A stretch of DNA of 64,000 nucleotides from Gudongella sp964575895. Lineage in GTDB: Bacteria; Bacillota; Clostridia; Tissierellales; Tissierellaceae. Both the position numbers and the translations under genes were made by a program. The stretch spans positions 4,897 to 68,896 of the forward strand of contig CAZNTE010000015.1 of assembly GCA_964575895.1 (NCBI GenBank), in the 5' to 3' direction. Positions 1-7,299 of this stretch are shown one piece after another. The stretch's first letter is position 1, and each line of letters starts with the position of its first letter. The notes beneath the pieces were generated by a model. That model had not been told where the DNA came from. It was given only the letters and a program-made list of their open reading frames with translations, and made no database searches.

Positions 1-255
1 GATGCCATAGTTCTATTATTTAGAACATTGGAGATACTCGAAATTCAGCTGCCAATTGATGGATCAGATAGAGATGTTCCTTCTTTTAATGACCAAGAAG
101 ATATAAGTGATTATGCCAAGGATGCAATGAATGCCTTTATAAAGGCAGGATTTGTCAAGGGAGATGGATTTAATCTTTATCCAAAGAGTTATATTTCCAG
201 AGCTGAAATGGCAACTATACTATATAGGATTATGGAGTTTATTGAAAAGAACTAA
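1..255 (+). CDS. SLH-domain protein, C-terminal end (5' part outside window)
   Basis: The reading frame is open from base 1, so this is the 3' end of a longer gene that starts before the window. The last ~60 residues form one surface-layer-homology repeat: an 'F-N-D' start, a helix ending in 'AGFVKG', and 'YISRAEMATILYRIM', which matches the SLH consensus 'xITRAEfaxll'. SLH repeats anchor exported proteins to pyruvylated secondary wall polymer. A terminator follows at once and another SLH gene comes next, so this is probably a locus of surface proteins. The rest of the protein cannot be judged. Confidence 0.85.
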   Translation, partial: DAIVLLFRTLEILEIQLPIDGSDRDVPSFNDQEDISDYAKDAMNAFIKAGFVKGDGFNLYPKSYISRAEMATILYRIMEFIEKN

Positions 256-277
256 ATTATAAGAATAAATTAAAGAC

Positions 278-323
278 AGTGTACCTGATTGATTTTTCAA
301 GGGAGATCAGGTACACTTTTTTT
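278..323 (+). terminator. Rho-independent terminator of the upstream SLH gene
   Basis: Perfect 12-bp arms AGTGTACCTGAT (278-289) and ATCAGGTACACT (306-317), followed by a run of seven T. Confidence 0.9.
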
Positions 324-335
324 GACTTTTACAAA

Positions 336-356
336 AATCACTTTATCAAAGTGATT
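336..356. promoter_or_regulatory. Perfect palindrome upstream of the GLUG surface protein
   Basis: AATCACTTT-ATC-AAAGTGATT: 9-bp arms with a 3-base centre, about 100 bases before the start codon. No T-run follows, so it looks more like an operator or 5'-UTR hairpin than a terminator. The bound factor is unknown. Confidence 0.4.
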
Positions 357-453
357 AATCAATGCATCACAGGGTAAAAAAATACAGTATTGATATATAA
401 ATGGCAATATCTATTATGGTGATAGTTAAATATACTAGAAAAGGAGTGGAACT

Positions 454-3400
454 ATGAGAGGACCTGCTAGTAGAAGCATAAGTTTATTATTGTCATTGGT
501 GCTTGTTTTAAGCTTGATGACACCTGTTTCAATTGGAGAGACTGAATTTAAGGACATCCAGGGGCATTGGGCTTATGAAGATATCCAAAAACTAATTAAT
601 TTAGGACTTTTAGAAGGATATCCCGATGGTACAATTAGACCAGATAGTCACATAACAAAGGCAGAGTTTATTAAGCTGCTTAACTCATCCTTAGGATTAC
701 GGGATGATAACGTGGTGCAACTTCTCTATGAAGATGTTACAGAAGAAGACTGGTTTTATAAGGAACTACAGAAGGCAAGTTTTACTGGATACATACAAGG
801 GGACTTAGAAGAATCATTCTATCCTAATCAAGCAATATCAAGAGAAGAAACAGCTAAGATGTTAGGCAGAATAATTCCTGAGATTGAAACTCCAAGGGGA
901 GCAATGGAAGATTTTAATGACTATAAACTCATAAGTGACGAAGCTTTGCAAGGCGTGGATCTCCTAGTTAGAAAAGGCTATATGAGTGGTTACCCAGATG
1001 GAACTCTAAGACCTGATGGAAAACTTACCAGAGCTGAGGCTGCAAAACTTATTGCTAAAATTCTAGATAACGAAACTATAGTTTCAGAAGATGTGTCAAT
1101 CAAGAATTCAGGTGATATACTTAAGGATTCTATCTATGTGGGAGACATATATGTTGAAGAATCTGTTGCTTATGGGGATGCACTTCTAGACAACATTGTT
1201 GCATTATCTAAAGTCTATATTGAAGGTGGAGGTTCAAACACCATAGATATAAACAACTCATACATTGTTAGACTTATTATAACTAAAGTTGATGGTCTAG
1301 CAAGGGTTGTGGTCCAAGGGAATAGCTATGTGTTTAACAGCTTTATATTCAATGGGAATAGATTAGTTGATCAGGATAATAATCCTGGATCTCCATGGAA
1401 GAATTTATTTGGAGGTATAATAAAGGTTGAAGGAAGAGTTGATAAAGAAACAGCTTTGAATATAGCAAGATCCATAGAAGACCTTATAAATAGTACAGGA
1501 CGATTAACTCCTGAGATGGTTGAAGAAGGTGCCCAGAGTGTATTAGCTAATTCTCAAGCAAACAGTGATACTAGCTTGGTTATTGTAGTTAGAGTACCAG
1601 TAATATACTATCCACCTGTTGGACCTACACTAAATGCTCAGGAACAAAGAGCAGATAGTCTTGTCAAGGAAGGCTATATACCAGTTGCAAATGCCAACGA
1701 ACTAGATAAGATTAGATTAACCTTCTCTGAAGAAAGAGAATTATTTGGAAAGGGAACAATATGGGAAGATAAGTATTTTACAAGTGGATTAAGGGATAGA
1801 TATGTACTGGTTGCGGACATAGATATGTTAGATCTAAGCCCTATAGTCCCGACTGAATATAGAATGGAGACTGAAATAAATTGGAACCCTTTGGGAGATG
1901 AAGAAGAACCTTTTAGGGGAGTATTAGATGGAAATGATAGAAAGATAAGCAATCTGAGTATTGAGCAAATATATACAAAAAGAACCTCATATAACGGAAA
2001 TGCTGGTTTATTCGGATATATATTAGATGGGAGTGTTAATAGGGTTGATCTAGTAGATTTCAAGGTCTTTGGGTCGTATCTTGTGGGAGGATTATCAGGT
2101 AAGGTTGAAAATTCAACAATCAGTAAGGTTAGGACCTTAAAAACAGTGATTGAAAGTAGCTCAGAGGATATCACTAATGATTTTGATATTATAGGTAGAG
2201 ACTACCCAGGAGGAAGAGCTGGAGGACTGGTAGGTAGAAGCATCAATAGTTTAATAGTAGATTGTGAAAACAATCTAGATGTATTAGCCTACTCCTATGT
2301 TGGAGGTATCGTTGGTGGTAGCATACCTCTAGAGATTGATGCAAGAAGGATTGTAGAATCAACCCCTGAAGTAGGAGTAATTAGTTCAAACAACTATGGT
2401 GAGATTGTAGGAGTAGGATATGTGGGAGGTATTGCAGGTGGTTCAGCTAATCCAATAATTTCAGCTACAAATTTTGGGAACATAAAGGTAATTAACATGA
2501 GTTCAGAAGAAAGCTCTGGCTATATTGGAGGCATAGTTGGAGGAAACACATCCCAGATATCCTATAGTGTTAATATGGGAAGTGTTGGAGAGTATTACTA
2601 TATTACTCCTTTAAGAGTTGCTAGCTTATATAATACTGAAGGTGTCGGTGGTATTGTTGGAGGTAATGATGATTCTGGGAGTATATATGATGTGGCTAAC
2701 TTTGGAGATGTAATAGGATATAGCTATATTGGAGGAGTAGCTGGTTCAAATACTGGATCTATTGAGTATGCTAGAAATCATGATATAACCATTGAAGGAA
2801 GCTACATGGTTGGAGGAGTAGCTGGATTTAATGATGGATATATTATGGGAAGCTATAATAGAGGAGATATAATCGCCACTGTGGAAGATGGTGGAGGAAT
2901 AGTAGGGTTTGATTTATATGGAAATATAAGTGAAACTTTTAACCTGGGAGATATTAGTTCATCCATTCATGCAGGAAATATAAGTATAGGGAGTTACATT
3001 GGTGGTCTTGTGGGGAGAGCTGATGGTTCTACAATAAGAGATAGTTACTCTACAGGTAGTGTCACAGGCCAAGATAGAATTGCTGGTTTTGTAGGGGATG
3101 CTACGCTTTCTCAAATAAGCAATTGCTATTCCACTGGTGTTGTACTAGGTGATACTAATGTATCAGGATTTGCCAATGATAACTCATCCAGTGACCGTAG
3201 GATATCAATACTTGATACAACATGCTACTGGGATATGGATGCTTCTGGTTTTCTAACATCTGACTTTGGGCAAGGTTTAGGAACTGATGAAATGATAGAT
3301 CAGGAAAGTTTCATTGATTGGAACTTTGAAGATATTTGGTCAATAGATGAAGGATCCTATCCTTATTTAGACGATGACTTTATTCTCTATCCAGTAGTAC

Positions 3401-4941
3401 CTGAAAACAAGATATTTGAAGGAGGTAGTGGTAGTGTAGATGATCCATATTTAGTTAAAAATGCCACACAACTAAATAATGTTAGAGAATACTTGGACAG
3501 CCATTTCAAACAAATTGCAGATATAGATTTAGGTGTTTCGCCGTGGAATGATGAGGAAGGGTGGAATCCAATTGGATTTGCATCAACGCCATTTGAAGGC
3601 AGTTACAATGGAGATGAATATTCAATAGATGGCCTATATATTAATAGACCTGATTACAAACTAAATGATATAGAACAAGGTCTATTTGGATATCTAAATG
3701 AGGCAGCAATACTTACTAACATAACCTTAACTAACTCCTATGTTTATGGATACAGATACACAGGAAGCCTGGCTGGATATAGTGCTGGTGAAATTTCTAA
3801 TTGTTCTTCAAATAATGTGGAGGTCTTGAATGAATGGGATTATGCAGGTGGGTTGATTGGATACAATTCAGGAACCATCTCAAATTCATCAACTACTGGT
3901 ACTGTTAAAATTTCTGATTTCAATGCAGGAGGTTTAGTTGGAACAAATTATGGAGAAATTATTAATTGTTTCAGTGAAGCTAATGTATCCCCAATTGGTA
4001 CTGCATCAGGCGGTTATCCCTATCAGATGGGAGGCTTGGTAGGATATAACAGTGGGGGAATAATTAGAAACTCTTATGCAAAAGGCTTTGTAAACGGCTG
4101 GGAAACCATAGGTGGTCTTGTAGGTGAAAACTATAATGGTTTAGTGGATTATTGTTACTCAGAAGGAAATGTTACGGGAAATGAAGAATATATAGGAGGT
4201 CTAGTAGGTATTAGTGGAGTTGATAGCATTATAAGAGATAGTTATTCTACAGCAACTGTAAGTGGGATTTACTATATAGGTGGTTTGGTTGGTTATAATA
4301 GCTCATTGATTGAAGGATCCCACCATAAAATTGGAAGTGTAACAGGAACTCAGAAAGTAGGGGGTTTAGTTGGAGACAATAATGGCACTATTAATCAGTC
4401 ATACTCAACAAGTACTGTAGAAGGAAATCAATACATCGGTGGAATTTCTGGTTACTCGGGATATGGTGAGATCAAGCTTTCATATGCATATGGTAGTGCT
4501 ACAGGAGTATTTTCAGTAGGCGGTCTTGTTGGATCTGCCCAAAATACGGCTATAAATAATTCTTATGCTAGTGGTAGTGTTACAGGAAGTGATGAGGTTG
4601 GAGGATTAGTTGGTTATCTAAGTGTAGGATCATCAGTAAACAATTGCTACTCAGTTGGCTTGGTTACAGGTACTAGTAATGTGGGTGGCTTGATAGGATC
4701 TAAAACAACAAGTCCTATACTGCCAACAGTAGCTAATAGTTATTACAATTCTCAAACATCAAATCAAACAGATGACATTGGTAAAGGGGTACCTAAAACC
4801 ACAGAAGAAATGATAAGTCTGTCAACTTTTGAAGATTGGAATTTTGAGGATATTGACGGTATTTGGGATATTGATATATCTTCATACCCATATCTAAAAT
4901 GGCAAGATGAGTCTACTATTACCTATCCTGTACTTAAATAA
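454..4941 (+). CDS. Large SLH-anchored surface protein with two tandem GLUG-repeat modules
   Basis: 1495 residues; the ATG follows AAAGGAGTGG. A signal peptide covers about residues 1-28. Three SLH repeats follow (about 30-72, 93-137, 153-200; 'GYPDGTIRPDSHITKAEF' and 'GYPDGTLRPDGKLTRAEAA'), so the protein is wall-anchored at its N-terminus. After a linker come two similar modules. Each starts with an 'ADIDL...WNP(I/L)G...F.G' block (about 450-510 and 1025-1080), continues with many 'GGLVG...ISNSYS.G.V' GLUG repeats (about 543-920 and 1103-1412), and closes with a 'WNFEDIW.I...YPYL' cap (about 956-972 and 1462-1480). GLUG repeats are known from bacterial adhesins and IgA-peptidase-like proteins. 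A role in adhesion or surface structure is inferred; no catalytic domain is visible. The neighbouring upstream gene is also SLH-anchored. Confidence 0.9.
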   Translation: MRGPASRSISLLLSLVLVLSLMTPVSIGETEFKDIQGHWAYEDIQKLINLGLLEGYPDGTIRPDSHITKAEFIKLLNSSLGLRDDNVVQLLYEDVTEEDWFYKELQKASFTGYIQGDLEESFYPNQAISREETAKMLGRIIPEIETPRGAMEDFNDYKLISDEALQGVDLLVRKGYMSGYPDGTLRPDGKLTRAEAAKLIAKILDNETIVSEDVSIKNSGDILKDSIYVGDIYVEESVAYGDALLDNIVALSKVYIEGGGSNTIDINNSYIVRLIITKVDGLARVVVQGNSYVFNSFIFNGNRLVDQDNNPGSPWKNLFGGIIKVEGRVDKETALNIARSIEDLINSTGRLTPEMVEEGAQSVLANSQANSDTSLVIVVRVPVIYYPPVGPTLNAQEQRADSLVKEGYIPVANANELDKIRLTFSEERELFGKGTIWEDKYFTSGLRDRYVLVADIDMLDLSPIVPTEYRMETEINWNPLGDEEEPFRGVLDGNDRKISNLSIEQIYTKRTSYNGNAGLFGYILDGSVNRVDLVDFKVFGSYLVGGLSGKVENSTISKVRTLKTVIESSSEDITNDFDIIGRDYPGGRAGGLVGRSINSLIVDCENNLDVLAYSYVGGIVGGSIPLEIDARRIVESTPEVGVISSNNYGEIVGVGYVGGIAGGSANPIISATNFGNIKVINMSSEESSGYIGGIVGGNTSQISYSVNMGSVGEYYYITPLRVASLYNTEGVGGIVGGNDDSGSIYDVANFGDVIGYSYIGGVAGSNTGSIEYARNHDITIEGSYMVGGVAGFNDGYIMGSYNRGDIIATVEDGGGIVGFDLYGNISETFNLGDISSSIHAGNISIGSYIGGLVGRADGSTIRDSYSTGSVTGQDRIAGFVGDATLSQISNCYSTGVVLGDTNVSGFANDNSSSDRRISILDTTCYWDMDASGFLTSDFGQGLGTDEMIDQESFIDWNFEDIWSIDEGSYPYLDDDFILYPVVPENKIFEGGSGSVDDPYLVKNATQLNNVREYLDSHFKQIADIDLGVSPWNDEEGWNPIGFASTPFEGSYNGDEYSIDGLYINRPDYKLNDIEQGLFGYLNEAAILTNITLTNSYVYGYRYTGSLAGYSAGEISNCSSNNVEVLNEWDYAGGLIGYNSGTISNSSTTGTVKISDFNAGGLVGTNYGEIINCFSEANVSPIGTASGGYPYQMGGLVGYNSGGIIRNSYAKGFVNGWETIGGLVGENYNGLVDYCYSEGNVTGNEEYIGGLVGISGVDSIIRDSYSTATVSGIYYIGGLVGYNSSLIEGSHHKIGSVTGTQKVGGLVGDNNGTINQSYSTSTVEGNQYIGGISGYSGYGEIKLSYAYGSATGVFSVGGLVGSAQNTAINNSYASGSVTGSDEVGGLVGYLSVGSSVNNCYSVGLVTGTSNVGGLIGSKTTSPILPTVANSYYNSQTSNQTDDIGKGVPKTTEEMISLSTFEDWNFEDIDGIWDIDISSYPYLKWQDESTITYPVLK

Positions 4942-4965
4942 AGTTAATCATTGAGTTTCATAATG

Positions 4966-5003
4966 AGGGAGTTATCTATTAATCTAGATAACTCCCTTTA
5001 TTT
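4966..5003 (+). terminator. Rho-independent terminator after the GLUG protein
   Basis: AGGGAGTTATCT (4966-4977) pairs perfectly with AGATAACTCCCT (4986-4997); TTATTT follows. Confidence 0.9.
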
Positions 5004-5092
5004 AGAAGAAATGATTTATAAATGTATTATATATGGGGTAAAATAATACTTAACTCTTCTATATTATTCCATATATATAGAAGTGGTTACAA

Positions 5093-5121
5093 TTGACATT
5101 AAAAGCCCCAAGAATTATACT
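5093..5121 (+). promoter_or_regulatory. Sigma-A-type promoter of tRNA-Arg
   Basis: TTGACA (5093-5098), exactly 17 bases, TATACT (5116-5121). The tRNA starts 14 bases after the -10 box. Confidence 0.8.
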
Positions 5122-5135
5122 AATAAGGTAACTAT

Positions 5136-5212
5136 GCGCCCATAGCTCAGCTGGATAGAGTAGCTGGCTTCGAACCAGTTGGTCGGGGGTTCGAATCCCT
5201 CTGGGCGTACCA
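5136..5212 (+). tRNA. tRNA-Arg (anticodon UCG)
   Basis: A 77-nt cloverleaf. The acceptor stem GCGCCCA pairs with TGGGCGT (first pair G-U). The D stem is GCTC/GAGT. The anticodon stem GCTGG/CCAGT encloses the loop CTTCGAA, giving anticodon TCG for codon CGA. The T arm is GGGGG-TTCGAAT-CCCTC. Discriminator A and the CCA end are encoded. It sits alone between its own promoter and terminator. Confidence 0.95.
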
Positions 5213-5227
5213 ATATTATATTATAGG

Positions 5228-5254
5228 AAAGATCCATTAATTAGGATCTTTTTT
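5228..5254 (+). terminator. Terminator of tRNA-Arg
   Basis: AAAGATCC (5228-5235) pairs with GGATCTTT (5244-5251) and runs into TTTT. Confidence 0.85.
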
Positions 5255-5315
5255 GTTATATTTGTTTAGCTATATATGATATCTAAGTAAAAAATAATTG
5301 ATTAATTTTTAATCT

Positions 5316-5344
5316 ACCCCAAAAATTAATTTAGAGTGTTCGTA
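5316..5344 (+). promoter_or_regulatory. Candidate SigI-dependent promoter of sigI-rsgI
   Basis: ACCCC followed by an A-run (5316-5325) and CGTA (5341-5344), 20 bases between ACCCC and CGTA. Known SigI promoters combine an ACCCC/A-tract -35 element with a CGWA -10 element, and sigI operons are commonly autoregulated. The match is by eye, and the start codon lies 65 bases downstream. Confidence 0.55.
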
Positions 5345-5408
5345 TATTATTAAATAGGTATTATATATTTATCAAATATAATATCTTCAACATTTGGAGG
5401 ATTCATCC

Positions 5409-6074
5409 ATGAGAGAAATTGATGATATGGCAATTGATGCAGCAGCAGACAAAGAGAAACTAGAAGAGTTTGTTAATAATTACAAGCCCTTCATTATTAA
5501 ATGTGCCTCTAAGTATTCAAAAAAGTACATATCTCTAGGAGATGATGAATACTCTATAGCATTAAATGCCTTTTATGACTCTATAATAAGCTACAAGAAG
5601 GATAGGGGAGCATTTATCTCTTTTTCTGAACTAGTCATTAAGAGAAGATTAATTGACTACTTTAGAACTCAAGGGAAATATAATAGTGAGTTAACTACTG
5701 AATTTATTGAAGACATTGAGGATGAGAAAGCTAATATAAGTGAAATAAAGTACGAAATATTGGAAATAACTGAAAAGTTAAAGGAGTACAATATAGATTT
5801 TATCCAATTGGAGAGACAATCTCCAAAAGCACTAAAAACAAGAGAAACATGTAAGGATGTAATTAGAAACATTATAGATTCTTCAATTTTATTAGAAGAA
5901 GTTAAGAGAACAAAGATGTTACCATTAAAAATTTTAAGCAAAAATTTAAAGGTACCCCGAAAAAACATTGAACGTCATCGTAAATATATAATAGCAGCAA
6001 TTGAAATATTAAGTGGTGAATATCCTTATCTTAAGGAGTATTTTAGATATGTTTGGGAGGATGACGGAAGATGA
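5409..6074 (+). CDS. sigI: RNA polymerase sigma factor SigI
   Basis: 221 residues. The ATG at 5409 is preferred over the in-frame TTG at 5394 because GGAGG (5396-5400) lies 8 bases before it, and the TTG would overlap that site. The N-terminal part 'FVNNYKPFIIKCASKYSKKY' with 'DDEYSIALNAFYDSI' and 'FISFSELVIKRRLIDYFR' is the SigI form of sigma region 2. The C-terminal region (about 130-215) is the SigI-specific DNA-binding domain. SigI factors respond to heat or, in cellulolytic clostridia, to extracellular polysaccharide through RsgI. The stop overlaps the rsgI start by 4 bases (ATGA), so the two are translationally coupled. A candidate SigI promoter lies upstream. Confidence 0.9.
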   Translation: MREIDDMAIDAAADKEKLEEFVNNYKPFIIKCASKYSKKYISLGDDEYSIALNAFYDSIISYKKDRGAFISFSELVIKRRLIDYFRTQGKYNSELTTEFIEDIEDEKANISEIKYEILEITEKLKEYNIDFIQLERQSPKALKTRETCKDVIRNIIDSSILLEEVKRTKMLPLKILSKNLKVPRKNIERHRKYIIAAIEILSGEYPYLKEYFRYVWEDDGR

Positions 6075-7024
6075 AGGGAATAATAGTTAGAACTGATGAA
6101 AAAAAAGCATCTATACTTAAGGATGATGGAACATTTCAGAACATAAAGAACAAGGGATATGATCTTGGACAAGTAATTGAGGTTAATAATAAGTCAACAT
6201 ATTTGACTAAAAGAATCAAGAATCTTATTGCTACTGCAGCAATTTTTGGATTAATATTTACATCTGGAGTCTTCGCTTATGCAACACCAAGCTATTATGT
6301 AAGTATTGATGTTAATCCAGGAATACTAATGGAAGTAAATATGTTTGAAAGAGTTATAGGAGTAAAGGCATTAAATGAAGAAGCTAAAGAAGCCATAAAG
6401 GATCTAAAACTGAAAAATCTAGATGTTGAAGATGCCCTTGGGCAGACTATAAAGAATTTAGCACATATGGGATACTTCTATAATAATGAAGGCAACCTAG
6501 TTATTGCATCAACAGGGAAAAACATTGAAAAGACAGAGAAGTTGCTAGACAAGTTAAAAGAAAAAGTTGAAGAAGAAACTAAAGAGGATAAGATAGATCC
6601 AGAAGTTACAATAGATGCAGTAGGATATGAAATGGTGCAAAGCACTAGAGCTTTGGAAGAAGAAGGAATATATATAACTCCTGGGAAATACAATATTATC
6701 ACTAATTTACTTGGGGAAGAAGTAACCCTTGAGAATAGTGAAATGTCCGTTAAGGAGTTAATGAGCACATATACTAAAGTAAAAAATGAAGAAAAAGATA
6801 AAGATAAAGATGAAAAAGTAAATAATGGCAAGAACACACCTAATATGGGAAATCCACAAGCTGGAGACAAGGCACCGGAAATACCTCCAGGACTGAATAA
6901 GGTAGATAAAGTTAAAGAGACAGAAGATGAAGTTGAAGAAGTAGATGAAGTTGAAAATGACAATAATACTGTAAAACCAGAAAAACCAAATAAACCGACT
7001 AATCCTGGTAAAGGCAATAACTAA
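6071..7024 (+). CDS. rsgI: Anti-sigma factor RsgI-type membrane protein
   Basis: 317 residues. Residues 1-45 form the cytoplasmic RsgI anti-sigma domain ('GIIVRTDEKKASILKDDGTF...KNKGYDLGQVIEV'). One membrane helix covers about 50-70, followed by the extracellular conserved RsgI region starting 'YYVSIDVNPGILMEVN'. The last ~75 residues are a charged, Pro/Gly/Lys-rich tail ('VKPEKPNKPTNPGKGNN') that looks disordered. There is no carbohydrate-binding or sensor domain of the kind fused to clostridial cellulosome RsgI proteins, so this resembles the simple Bacillus type. It should hold SigI at the membrane until a signal, possibly through cleavage, releases it. Confidence 0.9.
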   Translation: MKGIIVRTDEKKASILKDDGTFQNIKNKGYDLGQVIEVNNKSTYLTKRIKNLIATAAIFGLIFTSGVFAYATPSYYVSIDVNPGILMEVNMFERVIGVKALNEEAKEAIKDLKLKNLDVEDALGQTIKNLAHMGYFYNNEGNLVIASTGKNIEKTEKLLDKLKEKVEEETKEDKIDPEVTIDAVGYEMVQSTRALEEEGIYITPGKYNIITNLLGEEVTLENSEMSVKELMSTYTKVKNEEKDKDKDEKVNNGKNTPNMGNPQAGDKAPEIPPGLNKVDKVKETEDEVEEVDEVENDNNTVKPEKPNKPTNPGKGNN

Positions 7025-7041
7025 TACTTAGTTAAATCCAT

Positions 7042-7067
7042 ATTGAATTACCTCCAAATAATTCAAT
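7042..7067 (+). other. 3'-UTR hairpin of rsgI exposing an anti-Shine-Dalgarno loop
   Basis: Perfect 9-bp arms ATTGAATTA (7042-7050) and TAATTCAAT (7059-7067). The 8-base loop CCTCCAAA is the exact complement of TTTGGAGG at the sigI ribosome binding site (5393-5400). It lies just before the operon terminator. Confidence 0.45.
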
Positions 7068-7076
7068 TAAAAATGC

Positions 7077-7128
7077 TAGAAGCTCTATATAAATCTTTCC
7101 TTGTGTATTTATATGAGCTTCTAATATT
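7077..7128 (+). terminator. Terminator of sigI-rsgI
   Basis: TAGAAGCTC (7077-7085) pairs with GAGCTTCTA (7115-7123), extended inside by TATATAAAT/ATTTATAT. ATATTTA follows; the U-run is weak. Confidence 0.7.
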
Positions 7129-7299
7129 TAAGTTTAGAACATATTTAAAAAAATTAAAATATTAATGAATGAATATTCCAAATTGAATTAATATTGTGAA
7201 ATCTGGGTATATGATTAAGAAAATAACTAGCAAATACCTAAGAACAATTCATTTTGAATTTTAAGAAACTTTCAAGAAAAACCAAAAGGTGGAAAATTT

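Noticed and set aside
1674..2174. Long antisense reading frames opposite real genes (for example 1674-2174, 6478-7017, 15741-16346)
   Set aside because: They lie inside well-supported genes, lack ribosome binding sites and show no family motifs, so they are shadows of the coding strand.
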